From the NCBI RefSeq assembly GCF_900115955.1, contig NZ_FOYL01000009.1, positions 248,001 to 312,000 on the forward strand: DNA of 64,000 nt. Reading direction: 5' to 3'. Within the stretch, counting starts at the first letter, position 1. Each line of letters starts with the position of its first letter. Position numbers and translations under genes: made by a program. Under the pieces are notes generated by a model. It was not told where the DNA came from. It was given only the letters and a program-made list of their open reading frames with translations, and ran no database searches. Shown piece after piece: positions 43,492-52,182 of the stretch. Origin of the DNA: Lentzea waywayandensis (GTDB lineage Bacteria > Actinomycetota > Actinomycetes > Mycobacteriales > Pseudonocardiaceae).

Positions 43492-46400
43492 CCACCATCG
43501 AGGACCTGTACGGCTACGCGCTGCCGGAACAGCCCGCGATCTCGCCCGACGGAACCGAGATCGTCTACGTCCTGCGCACCACCGACCGCGAGAACGACCG
43601 CGACGAACGCGCGCTCTGGCGGGTGTCGGGCGGCAAGACGAAGCAGCTCACCAGGGGCAAGGCGGACACCTCACCGGCGTGGTCGCCGGACGGCAGGATC
43701 GCGTTCCTGCGCGCCCAGGACGGTCCGGCCCAGATCTGGCTGCTGGACGGCGAGCCCGAGCAGCTGACGACCCTGCCGCTCGGCGCCGGTGCCCCGGTGT
43801 GGAGCGAGGACGGCACGAAGCTCGCGTTCACGGCGCCCGTCGACATCGCGGACGCCTCCGCGCCGATCGTCACGAGCCGCCTCTTCCACAAGGCCGACGG
43901 GTCCGGCTACCTGCGCAGCATCCGCGCCCACGTGCACGTCCTCGACCTGGAGACCCGCGAGGTCCGGCAGCTGACCAGCGGCGACTGGCACGCGAGCGCA
44001 CCCGCCTGGTCCCCGGACGGCGCGAAGCTCGCGTTCACGGCATCGCGCGACGAGGACTCCGACCTGACGTTCCGCTCGGCGGTGCACGTGGTCGAGGTCG
44101 ACGGCCAGACGGAACCGCAGGTCGTCGGACTGGCCGACGGGCAGGCCGCGACGGTCACCTGGACCGGGGCCGGCCTGCTCGTCATCGGACGCACCACCAC
44201 GAACACCGGTCACCTCGACCTCCTGCACCTGCCGCTGAACGGCGAGGTGCGCAACCTTTCCGCGTCCCTGGACCGCAACCTCATGCCCGGCATGTCGGGC
44301 TATCCCGGTGGTCTGCCGGCGCAGCACGGGAACACGGTGCTGTTCTGCGCCCGCGACCGGGGCTGCACCCAGCTCTACGCCGTCGACCTGGAGGACGGGG
44401 ACGCGCCGCGCCTGGTCCTGGGCGGGGACTCCCGAGTCGTGGCAGGGCTCTCCGTCGCCGGCGACGTCGCCGCCGTCGTCCTGGGCACACCGTCCTCGTT
44501 CGGCGAGATCGCCACCGTCGACCTGACGACGGGCGAGACCACCGTCCACACCGGACACAACGAGGTCACGCCGTTCGTCCGCGAGGAACGCGAGTTCACG
44601 ATCTCGGACGGCACGGTCGTGCACGGCTGGCTGGTCCGCGACCCCGAAACCACCGGCCCGGCGCCGCTGCTGCTCGACATCCACGGCGGCCCGCACAACG
44701 CGTGGAACGGCACCGCCGACCCGGTCCACCTCTACCACCAGGTGTTGGCACAGCAGGGCTGGGTGGTGCTCCTGCTCAACCCGCGCGGTAGCGACGGCTA
44801 CGGCGAGGCCTTCTACCGGGCCGCGCTGGGCGCGTGGGGCAAGGCCGACGCGAAGGACTTCCTGGAACCGCTCGACGAGCTCGTCGCGGAGGGACTCGCT
44901 GATCCGGCCAGGCTCGCCGTCACCGGCTACAGCTACGGCGGCTACATGACCTGCTTCCTGACCAGCCGCGACACCAGGTTCGCCGCGGCCGTGGCGGGCG
45001 GCGTGGTCAGCGACCTGACCAGCATGGGCGGCACGTCCGACGGCGGGCACTACGTGACCGAGCTCGAACTGGGCGGCCAGGGCGGGCACCTCGCGGAACT
45101 CTCCCCGCTGACCCACGTCGGCGACGTCCGCACGCCCACCCTGATCTACCACGGCGCCGCCGACGACAGGTGCCCCGTGGGCCAGGCCGAGCAGTGGTTC
45201 ACCGCGCTGCGCCAGAACGGTGTGCCCACCGAGCTGGTGCTCTACCCGGACGAGTCGCACCTGTTCATCCTGAACGGCAAGCCGTCGCACCGCGCGGACT
45301 TCAACCGACGCGTGGTCGACTGGGTGCGCGAGCACGCGGAGAACCGCAAGCCGCTCGACGCGAAGCACTGGCAGCGCAGGCTTTCCGCCCTCGCGAAGAA
45401 GCACGACCTGCCCGGCGCGGCGCTCGGCATCCTCTACAAGGGCGAGACTCTCCAGGCGCACCACGGCGTGCTGAACCTGACGACCGGCGTCGAGGTCACC
45501 GACGACACGATCTTCCAGATCGGTTCGATGGGCAAGGTGTGGACGACGACGGTCGTCATGCAGCTCGTCGACGAGGGCCTGCTCGACCTCGACGCGCCGA
45601 TCGTCGACGTGCTGCCGGAGCTGAAGCTGTCCGACCCGGTGGTCGAGCAGAAGGTGACCATGCGGCACCTCCTCACGCACACCAGCGGCATCGACGGCGA
45701 CAACTTCACCGACACCGGCCGCGGTGACAACTGTCTGGAGCTCTACACCGAACTGCTCGCCGACGCCGCCCAGAACCACCCGCTCGGCGCGACCTTCTCC
45801 TACAGCAACGCCGGTTTCGTCCTCGCCGGCCGGGTGATCGAGAAGCTCACCGGCAAGACGTGGGACGTGGCGATGCGCGAACGGCTCTACGTCCCGCTCG
45901 GCCTCACCCGCGCCGGCACGTTGCCCGAGGAGGCGCTGCTGCACCGCGCCGCCGTCGGTCACGTCACCAAGGACGAGAAGCTCCAAACGGTGCCGGTGTG
46001 GATGCTCCCGCGCTCGCTCGGCCCGGCCGGAACGATCTTCGCGAGCGCGGAGGACGTGCTGAAGTTCGCGCGAATGCACCTCAACGGCGGCGTTGCCGAG
46101 GACGGCACGCGAGTGCTGTCCGAGGCGTCCGCGGCCGCGATGACCGAGAAGCAGACCGACGTGCCCGACCCGGAGGCGCTGGGCGACTCGTGGGGCGTCG
46201 GCTGGATCCGGTTCGGCTGGGACGGGCAACGGCTGATCGGCCACGACGGCAACACCATCGGGCAGTCCGCGTTCCTGCGCATCCTGCCGGAGCACGACCT
46301 CGCGGTCACGTTGCTGACCAACGGCGACACGGCCCGTGAGGTGTATCTGGAGCTGTACAAGGAGATCTTCGCCGAACTGGCGGGCATCGCCATGCCGATG

Positions 46401-46709
46401 CCCCGGCAGCCGGCCGCCGAACCGCCCACTGTGGACAACGCGCTGTACCTCGGCACGTACGAGCGGGCCTCGATGAGGCTCGACATCGTCGAGGGCGAGC
46501 ACGGGCTGCAACTGGACGTGACGCCCACCGGTCCGATGGCCGGCATGTTCCCCAAGCCACCGGCGGTCGATCTCGTCCCGGCCGGCGACGGGCGTTTCCT
46601 CTACCTGTGGCCGGACTCCAAGAGCTGGTCCTCTCTAGTCTTCTACGCGCTGCCGACCGGGGAGCAGTACGTGCACATGGGTGTCCGCGCCACGCCGAAG
46701 GTGTCCTGA
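43488..46709 (+). CDS. Fusion of S9 peptidase and beta-lactamase-fold hydrolase
   Basis: A 1073-residue two-enzyme fusion. Residues 1-340 form a beta-propeller with repeated SPDG/SEDG blades; residues 370-625 are the S9 (acylaminoacyl-peptidase-like) hydrolase with nucleophile S482 in TGYSYGGYMT, an Asp in AADDRCPVG and a His in DESHLFIL. A short linker (ENRKPLDAKHWQRR) leads to a class C beta-lactamase-like domain (about 640-1073) with S680-M-G-K in FQIGSMGKVWTTT, YSN in FSYSNAGF and HDGN. No frameshift separates the halves. The second half is a close paralogue of the operon's first gene. The GTG start overlaps the dipeptidase stop. Confidence 0.9.
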   Translation: MTTIEDLYGYALPEQPAISPDGTEIVYVLRTTDRENDRDERALWRVSGGKTKQLTRGKADTSPAWSPDGRIAFLRAQDGPAQIWLLDGEPEQLTTLPLGAGAPVWSEDGTKLAFTAPVDIADASAPIVTSRLFHKADGSGYLRSIRAHVHVLDLETREVRQLTSGDWHASAPAWSPDGAKLAFTASRDEDSDLTFRSAVHVVEVDGQTEPQVVGLADGQAATVTWTGAGLLVIGRTTTNTGHLDLLHLPLNGEVRNLSASLDRNLMPGMSGYPGGLPAQHGNTVLFCARDRGCTQLYAVDLEDGDAPRLVLGGDSRVVAGLSVAGDVAAVVLGTPSSFGEIATVDLTTGETTVHTGHNEVTPFVREEREFTISDGTVVHGWLVRDPETTGPAPLLLDIHGGPHNAWNGTADPVHLYHQVLAQQGWVVLLLNPRGSDGYGEAFYRAALGAWGKADAKDFLEPLDELVAEGLADPARLAVTGYSYGGYMTCFLTSRDTRFAAAVAGGVVSDLTSMGGTSDGGHYVTELELGGQGGHLAELSPLTHVGDVRTPTLIYHGAADDRCPVGQAEQWFTALRQNGVPTELVLYPDESHLFILNGKPSHRADFNRRVVDWVREHAENRKPLDAKHWQRRLSALAKKHDLPGAALGILYKGETLQAHHGVLNLTTGVEVTDDTIFQIGSMGKVWTTTVVMQLVDEGLLDLDAPIVDVLPELKLSDPVVEQKVTMRHLLTHTSGIDGDNFTDTGRGDNCLELYTELLADAAQNHPLGATFSYSNAGFVLAGRVIEKLTGKTWDVAMRERLYVPLGLTRAGTLPEEALLHRAAVGHVTKDEKLQTVPVWMLPRSLGPAGTIFASAEDVLKFARMHLNGGVAEDGTRVLSEASAAAMTEKQTDVPDPEALGDSWGVGWIRFGWDGQRLIGHDGNTIGQSAFLRILPEHDLAVTLLTNGDTAREVYLELYKEIFAELAGIAMPMPRQPAAEPPTVDNALYLGTYERASMRLDIVEGEHGLQLDVTPTGPMAGMFPKPPAVDLVPAGDGRFLYLWPDSKSWSSLVFYALPTGEQYVHMGVRATPKVS

Positions 46710-47773
46710 TGAACCTGATCGACGACATCGAGCGGCTCGTGTCCTGCGAGTCGCCGTCCACCGACCTGGAAGCGGTCGCCCGCAGCGCCGAGGTCACCGC
46801 CGCGGTGGGTGCCGCGCTGCTCGGCACGCAGCCGGAACGGATCGTGGTCGACGGCCGCACCCACCTGCGCTGGCGGCTGGGGTCGGGGCCGCGCAAGGTG
46901 TTGCTGCTCGGCCACCACGACACGGTGTGGCCGATCGGCACGCTGGAGCGGATTCCGTTCAGCGTGCTGGGCGGTGTGCTGCGCGGGCCCGGCTGCTTCG
47001 ACATGAAGACCGGCGTCGCGATGATCTTCCACGCCGTCGCGGCGCTCGGTTCTCCCGACGGCGTCACGGTTCTCATCACCGGCGACGAGGAGATCGGCTC
47101 GCCGTCGTCGCGCGGCTTGATCGAGACCGAGGCCGTCGAGCACGCGGCCGTCCTGGTCTGCGAAGGCTCGGCGGACGGCGGCGCGCTGAAGACCGAGCGC
47201 AAGGGCACGTCCATGTACGAGGTGACGTTGCACGGCCGCGCCTCGCACGCCGGGCTCGAACCCGAACGCGGCGTGAACGCCACGATCGAGGCGGCACATC
47301 AGATCCTGGCGGTCTCACTGCTGGCGGACTCCGCCGCCGGGACCACCGTCGTGCCGACCGTGCTCTCGTCCGGTACGACGACGAACACCGTTCCCGCACA
47401 GGGGAAGTTCATGGTGGACGTCCGGGTGAGGAACCTCGAGGAGCAGCAACGGGTCGACGAGGACATGAAGGCGCTGCGGCCAGTGCTGGACGGCGCGAAG
47501 GTCGAGGTGGACGGAGGCCCGAACCGCCCGCCGCTGGAGCTGTCCGCGTCCGCCGCGTTGTTCGAGATGGCCTCCGGGCTCCTCCCCGGGATCGCCCAGG
47601 CGGCGGTCGGTGGTGCGTCGGACGGCAACTTCACCGCGGGCGTGGGAGTTCCGACGCTCGACGGACTCGGCGCCGTCGGCGGTGGCGCGCACGCCGAGAG
47701 CGAGCACGTGCTGGTGTCGGAGCTCGTTCCGCGCACCCAGCTGCTCGCGGCGCTCGTGAAGGAGCTGACATGA
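46709..47773 (+). CDS. M20-family metallopeptidase (ArgE/DapE type)
   Basis: A 354-residue M20 peptidase (carboxypeptidase G2/deacylase group). Metal-site signatures are HHDTVW (H69, D71), GCFDMKTG (bridging Asp), TGDEEIGS (catalytic and metal Glu), and GGAHAESEH with a metal His near the C-terminus; a dimerisation lid domain lies at about 175-285. Substrates of the family are N-acyl amino acids or short peptides. One-base overlap (TGATG) with the S9 fusion gene and 4 bp with the GNAT-like gene. Confidence 0.92.
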   Translation: MNLIDDIERLVSCESPSTDLEAVARSAEVTAAVGAALLGTQPERIVVDGRTHLRWRLGSGPRKVLLLGHHDTVWPIGTLERIPFSVLGGVLRGPGCFDMKTGVAMIFHAVAALGSPDGVTVLITGDEEIGSPSSRGLIETEAVEHAAVLVCEGSADGGALKTERKGTSMYEVTLHGRASHAGLEPERGVNATIEAAHQILAVSLLADSAAGTTVVPTVLSSGTTTNTVPAQGKFMVDVRVRNLEEQQRVDEDMKALRPVLDGAKVEVDGGPNRPPLELSASAALFEMASGLLPGIAQAAVGGASDGNFTAGVGVPTLDGLGAVGGGAHAESEHVLVSELVPRTQLLAALVKELT

Positions 47774-48579
47774 CACTGGTGAAGCAGAACGTGGTGGTCC
47801 GTCAGCTCACGGACTACGAAGAACTCCTTGCCACGCAAAGGTTGTACGAGTCGATCTGGCGGCCGACCGTCAACGGCGGTACTCCCCCGGTCACCGCCGA
47901 GCTGCTGCGGGCGATGACGAAGGCGGGCAGCTACGTCGCGGGCGCGTTCGACGGCGACGTCCTGGTGGGTGCCTGCATCGGGTTCTGCTCGCCGCCCGCC
48001 GCGGGTGCGCTGCACAGCCACATCGCCGGCGTGGCGGCGGGGATGCGCGGGCGCAACGTCGGTTACGCGCTCAAGCTCGACCAACGGGCGTGGGCGCTCG
48101 AACGCGGGCTCACCGAGGTCACCTGGACGTTCGACCCGCTGGTGCGCCGCAACGCCTACTTCAACCTGGGCAAGCTCGGCGCCGACGCGACCGAGTACCT
48201 GCCCGACTTCTACGGCCACATGCACGACGACATCAACGGCGGCGGCGAGACCGACCGGCTGCTGGTCAGCTGGCGCATCGCCTCGCCCGCGGCCGTGGCG
48301 GCGTGCGAGGGCCGGCCGCGGACCGTCAGCGCGACAGGTGTGGTCGGGCTCGGGATCTCCGAGGACGGCCTGCCGGTGCCGGGAGTGTGTTCCGGCAGCA
48401 CGGTTCTGGTCGCGGTGCCGCCGGACGTCGAGTCGCTGCGGGCCACGAACCCGGCTGCGGCCGACGAGTGGCGCCACGCCGTGCGGGAGGTGCTCGGCGG
48501 GCTGCTCGCGAGCGGTGCGCGCATAACCGGGTTCGACAGGTCCGGCTGGTACGTCGTCGAGAGGAGCACCGAGTCGTGA
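47770..48579 (+). CDS. GNAT-superfamily-like protein (COG3375 type)
   Basis: A 269-residue protein of the large GNAT-like group that often lies beside dipeptide/N-acylamino-acid enzymes. The acyl-CoA loop region reads HIAGVAAGMRGRNVGYALK, in place of the canonical RxxGxG/A, and WTFDPLVRRNAYFNLGKLGA is the family's most conserved stretch. The extra 90-residue C-terminal segment is typical of this subgroup. It may acylate or deacylate an amino group on the imported peptide; the reaction is unknown. Overlaps both neighbours by 4 bp. Confidence 0.85.
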   Translation: MTLVKQNVVVRQLTDYEELLATQRLYESIWRPTVNGGTPPVTAELLRAMTKAGSYVAGAFDGDVLVGACIGFCSPPAAGALHSHIAGVAAGMRGRNVGYALKLDQRAWALERGLTEVTWTFDPLVRRNAYFNLGKLGADATEYLPDFYGHMHDDINGGGETDRLLVSWRIASPAAVAACEGRPRTVSATGVVGLGISEDGLPVPGVCSGSTVLVAVPPDVESLRATNPAAADEWRHAVREVLGGLLASGARITGFDRSGWYVVERSTES

Positions 48580-49676
48580 AGCTGACCGGGGTGGAGATCC
48601 GCTGGGTCGAGATGCCGCTGAAGTCGCCGTTCCGCACCTCGTTCGGCACGCAGACCGTGCGGCAGTTGCTGCTGCTGCGCGCGGTCACGGACGAGGGCGA
48701 GGGCTGGGGCGAGTGCGGTGCCCTGGTCGATCCGGTGTACTCGCCGGAGTACGTGGAGGGCTGCGCGGACGTGCTGCGGCGGTTCTTCGTCCCGGCGCTG
48801 ACCGGACCGGTCGACGGCATCTCCGTCGCGCCTCGGCTGGCGAAGTTCCACGGTCATCGGATGGCCAAGGCGGCGTTGGAGATGGCCGTTCTGGACGCCG
48901 AACTGCGCGCTCGTGGGGTGTCGTTCGGCCGTGAGCTGGGCGCGGTTCGCGATCGCGTGCCGTGCGGGGTGTCGGTCGGGATCATGAACTCGATCCCCGA
49001 GCTGCTCGACGCCGTCGGCGGCTACCTCGACGAGGGCTACGAGCGGATCAAGCTGAAGATCGAGCCCGGCTGGGACGTCGAACCCGTGCGGGCCGTGCGC
49101 GAGCGGTTCGGCGACGACATGTTGTTGCAGGTCGACGCGAACACCGCGTACACGCTGGGCGACGCCCGGCACCTCGCGAAGCTCGACCCGTTCGACCTGC
49201 TGCTGATCGAGCAGCCGCTGGCCGAGGAGGAGCTGCTGGCCCACGCCAAGCTCGCCAAGGTCGTGCGGACGCCGATCTGCCTGGACGAGTCGATCACCTC
49301 CGCGTCGTCGGCGGCCGACGCGATCAGGCTCGGCGCCTGCCAGATCGTCAACATCAAGCCCGGCAGGGTCGGCGGCTATCTGGAGGCGCGGCGCATCCAC
49401 GACGTCTGCGCGGCGAACAACATCGCGGTGTGGGTCGGCGGGATGCTCGAGACCGGCATCGGCAGGGCCGCGAACGTGGCGCTGGCGGCGTTGCCCGGCT
49501 GCACGCTGCCGGGCGACACTTCGGCGTCCGGCCGCTACTACCAGCTGGACGTCACCGAGCCGTTCGTGCTGGAGGACGGCCACCTGCCCGTTCCGACCGG
49601 GCCGGGGCTGGGTGTGACGCCGTTGCCCGACGTGCTGGAGTCGGTGACGGTGAAGACGGAGTGGATTCCTCTGTAG
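48576..49676 (+). CDS. Enolase-superfamily racemase/epimerase (MenC/NAAAR/dipeptide epimerase group)
   Basis: A 366-residue muconate-lactonising-subgroup enzyme. The catalytic KxK is in RIKLKIEPG, the metal ligands are Asp in VDANTAYT, Glu in LIEQPLAEEE and Asp in CLDESIT, and the second acid/base Lys is in VNIKPGRVGG. Sequence fits o-succinylbenzoate synthase and N-acylamino-acid racemase equally well, but no other menaquinone gene is here. In this operon a racemase or epimerase acting on N-acyl amino acids or dipeptides is more likely. The GTG start overlaps the GNAT stop. Confidence 0.9.
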   Translation: MKLTGVEIRWVEMPLKSPFRTSFGTQTVRQLLLLRAVTDEGEGWGECGALVDPVYSPEYVEGCADVLRRFFVPALTGPVDGISVAPRLAKFHGHRMAKAALEMAVLDAELRARGVSFGRELGAVRDRVPCGVSVGIMNSIPELLDAVGGYLDEGYERIKLKIEPGWDVEPVRAVRERFGDDMLLQVDANTAYTLGDARHLAKLDPFDLLLIEQPLAEEELLAHAKLAKVVRTPICLDESITSASSAADAIRLGACQIVNIKPGRVGGYLEARRIHDVCAANNIAVWVGGMLETGIGRAANVALAALPGCTLPGDTSASGRYYQLDVTEPFVLEDGHLPVPTGPGLGVTPLPDVLESVTVKTEWIPL

Positions 49677-49697
49677 ACGGTTGGCAGGGTGGTGGAC

Positions 49698-51299
49698 ATG
49701 AGTCCGCGAACAGGCCTCGCCCGCGTGCTGGACGACCTCGGCACCACGCTGATCGACCTCGTGCGTGGTGATCCGAGCCGTGCCAAGGACATCGGCGGGG
49801 TGGTGATCCACGACCCCGACGACGACCAGGCGCTGCCGCCGTCCGCGCTGGTGCTGGGCGTCGGCGTGCGGGACCCGGCGGAGATCCTCGGTCTGCTGGA
49901 CGGGGCCGCGGCGCTGGTCGTGCGCGGCCCCGTCGTGGTCACCGACTCGCTGGCCGCGGCCGTGGACCGCTCGGGCGTGGTGCTGCTCGGCCTGGCGCCC
50001 GGCGCGTCGTGGACGCAGCTCGCGGCGATGCTGCGGTCGCTGCTGGCCGAGGGCGAGGTCGACCCGTCCGAAACGCTCGGCGGCGTGCCGGCCGGGGACC
50101 TGTTCGCCCTGGCCAACGCGGTGGCGTCGCTGATCAGCGCCCCGGTGACGATCGAGGACCGCAGCTCGCGCGTGCTCGCGTTCTCGGGGCGCCAGGACGA
50201 GGCCGACTCGTCACGCGTCGAGACGATCCTGGGCAGGAAGGTCCCGGCGCGCTACACGCGGATGCTGGAGGCGCGCGGGGTGTTCCAGCGGCTCTACCGC
50301 AGCGACCAGGCCGTCTACATCGAGGGCCTGCCCGCCGACGACGGCTCGCTGTGCCTGCCGCGCCTCGCCGTGGCGGTGCGCGCGGGCGACGAGTTCCTCG
50401 GCTCGATCTGGGCCGCCGTCCGCGGGCCGCTGTCCCCGGACAGTTCCGCCGCGTTCGGCGACGCGGCCAAGCTCGTGGCGTTGCACATGATGCGCCAGCG
50501 CGCGGGCGCCGATGTCGAACGCCGGTTGCGCGCTGACCTGGTCTCGACCGCCGTCGAGGGAGGTCAGGGCGCGGCGGAGGCGGTGCGCCGGCTCGGGCTG
50601 GCCGACCAGGCGTGCGTGGTGCTGGCGTTGGCGCTGGCCCACACGCACGGCGACGACCCGGCCGCGCACGCCCGGCTGCTGGCCGAACGCCAGCAGGTGG
50701 CCGACGCGCTCGCGATGCACCTGACGGCCGTGCACCCGCGCGCCGCGGCCGCGTTGATCGGCGACGTCGCCTACGCGATCCTGCCCGCCGAGTCGGAGGA
50801 CCGGGCGCTGCGGATCGCCACGGACTTCCGCAACCGCATCGGGCACCAGGTGCTGGTGGGCGTCGGCGAGGTGTCCGACGGCCTCACGCTGTCCCGTTCC
50901 CGGGCCGGTGCCGACCTCGTGCTGCGGGTGCTGCGGGCCGGGCGCGCCTCGCTCGCGGTGGCGCGAGTGTCCGATGTGCACAGTGAGGGGTTGCTGCTGG
51001 AGCTGTCGGACCTGATCGCCGAACGCGGGGACACGCTGACCGGGCCGGTCGCGCGGTTGATCGCGTACGACCGCAAGCACAGCGGCAACCTCGTGGAGAC
51101 GCTCGGCGCGTGGCTCGACGCCTTCGGTGACGTCGCCACCGCCTCGGCCGCTGTTTTCGTGCACCCCAACACGTTCCGGTATCGGCTGCGGCGGTTGTCG
51201 GAGGTCGGGGAGATCGACCTCAGCGATCCGGACGCGCGGTTCGCGGCGATGCTTCAGCTTCGGCTGTGGCGGCCAGATGGCGCCGCGCCAGTGCGATGA
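49698..51299 (+). CDS. PucR-family transcriptional regulator
   Basis: A 533-residue PucR-type regulator with a divergent N-terminal PucR sensor domain (about 20-140), a GAF-like middle (about 150-270) and a C-terminal HTH_30 domain (VHPNTFRYRLRRLSEVG near 495-511, then DARFAAMLQLRLW). It ends the peptide-catabolism operon, 21 bp after the epimerase gene on the same strand, and is the probable inducer-sensing activator of the cluster. ATG 49698 has an AGGGTGG upstream; GTG codons at 49689/49692 are alternatives. Its last 80 bp overlap the convergent LysR gene. Confidence 0.9.
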   Translation: MSPRTGLARVLDDLGTTLIDLVRGDPSRAKDIGGVVIHDPDDDQALPPSALVLGVGVRDPAEILGLLDGAAALVVRGPVVVTDSLAAAVDRSGVVLLGLAPGASWTQLAAMLRSLLAEGEVDPSETLGGVPAGDLFALANAVASLISAPVTIEDRSSRVLAFSGRQDEADSSRVETILGRKVPARYTRMLEARGVFQRLYRSDQAVYIEGLPADDGSLCLPRLAVAVRAGDEFLGSIWAAVRGPLSPDSSAAFGDAAKLVALHMMRQRAGADVERRLRADLVSTAVEGGQGAAEAVRRLGLADQACVVLALALAHTHGDDPAAHARLLAERQQVADALAMHLTAVHPRAAAALIGDVAYAILPAESEDRALRIATDFRNRIGHQVLVGVGEVSDGLTLSRSRAGADLVLRVLRAGRASLAVARVSDVHSEGLLLELSDLIAERGDTLTGPVARLIAYDRKHSGNLVETLGAWLDAFGDVATASAAVFVHPNTFRYRLRRLSEVGEIDLSDPDARFAAMLQLRLWRPDGAAPVR

Positions 51300-52113
51300 A
51301 CTCCTCGGTCGACGGGTGCGCCGCCGGTGACGGCCACGCCAGGCGCACGGTGATCGGTTCGGCGTCGGCCAGCGGCAGGTAGGTGACGCCGGGATGCGGG
51401 TTGTGGTGGCTGCTGCCGGCCGCCGTGACCCCGACCGTCGCGCCGGTCGCGATCGACGTGAGCCACTCGACCACACCGGGCACGTCCACCGTGCGCGGGC
51501 GCGCTCCGGACGGCCAGAGATCGGCGCCGGTCGTCGCCGCCGTCTCGCACACCGCGACGCATTCGCCGGTCAGGTCGGCGAGCAGCAGGGCGTCCCGGGT
51601 GGCGAGCGGGTGGTCGTCCGCGACGGCCGCGACGCGGGGTTCCTCCAGCAACGCCACGTGGTCGATGTCCGCGTCGGCCGGTTCGGTGCGCAGGACGGCC
51701 ACGTCCGCCTCGCCTCGCCGCAGCGCCGCCTCCGGGTCGTCGGAGCGGCGGATGTGCACGAGCACGTCCGGGTGCTCGGCGCGCCACTCCCGCAGGAACG
51801 GGATGGTGTACTCGCCGAGCGCGGCCCAGGCGAAGGTGAGCCTGAGCGGCTGGGGTCGCACGGCCTCGGCCAGCGCCGAGTCCAGCGAGGTGAGGATGCG
51901 GTGGCTGTGCTCCCACAGCCGTTGGCCGGGCTCGGTCAGTGCGACGTGACGGGTCGTGCGTTCCACCAGGCGCACGCCCAGACGCCGTTCGAACTGGTCG
52001 AGCGTGCGCGAGAGAGCGGGCTGCGTGACGTGCAACGCCTGCGCGGCGGCGGTGATCGAACGGTGGTCGCCGATCGCGGCGAGCGCTCGCAGGTGACGCA
52101 GCTCGACATTCAT
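51220..52113 (-). CDS. LysR-family transcriptional regulator
   Basis: A 297-residue LysR regulator: HTH at residues 1-60 (NVELRHLRALAAIGDHRSIT, then TQPALSRTLDQFERRLG), substrate-binding domain from about 85 (PLRLTFAWAALGEYTIPFL). It is divergent from the SDR gene at 52183, with 69 bp between, and probably controls it. Its C-terminal 26 codons overlap the end of the PucR gene (80 bp), an unusually long convergent overlap; a shorter form would lack the basic AEASPRTARPDR tail only, so it may be dispensable. A GTG at 52119 is the alternative start. Confidence 0.88.
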   Translation of the reverse strand: MNVELRHLRALAAIGDHRSITAAAQALHVTQPALSRTLDQFERRLGVRLVERTTRHVALTEPGQRLWEHSHRILTSLDSALAEAVRPQPLRLTFAWAALGEYTIPFLREWRAEHPDVLVHIRRSDDPEAALRRGEADVAVLRTEPADADIDHVALLEEPRVAAVADDHPLATRDALLLADLTGECVAVCETAATTGADLWPSGARPRTVDVPGVVEWLTSIATGATVGVTAAGSSHHNPHPGVTYLPLADAEPITVRLAWPSPAAHPSTEEFIALARRHLAATAEAEASPRTARPDR

Positions 52114-52182
52114 AACCACCGATCATAAGTGCTGCACGAACGGCATTTCACTCGCGCTCGGAGCGGCCCTAGCGTCGAGGGC

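Noticed and set aside
43671-46511. 946-codon minus-strand ORF opposite the S9 fusion
   Set aside because: Antisense shadow; low-complexity Val/Arg/Gly/His composition and no recognisable motif.
48576-49676. Menaquinone o-succinylbenzoate synthase (menC)
   Set aside because: No other menaquinone gene is present; the peptide operon context favours an N-acylamino-acid racemase or dipeptide epimerase.
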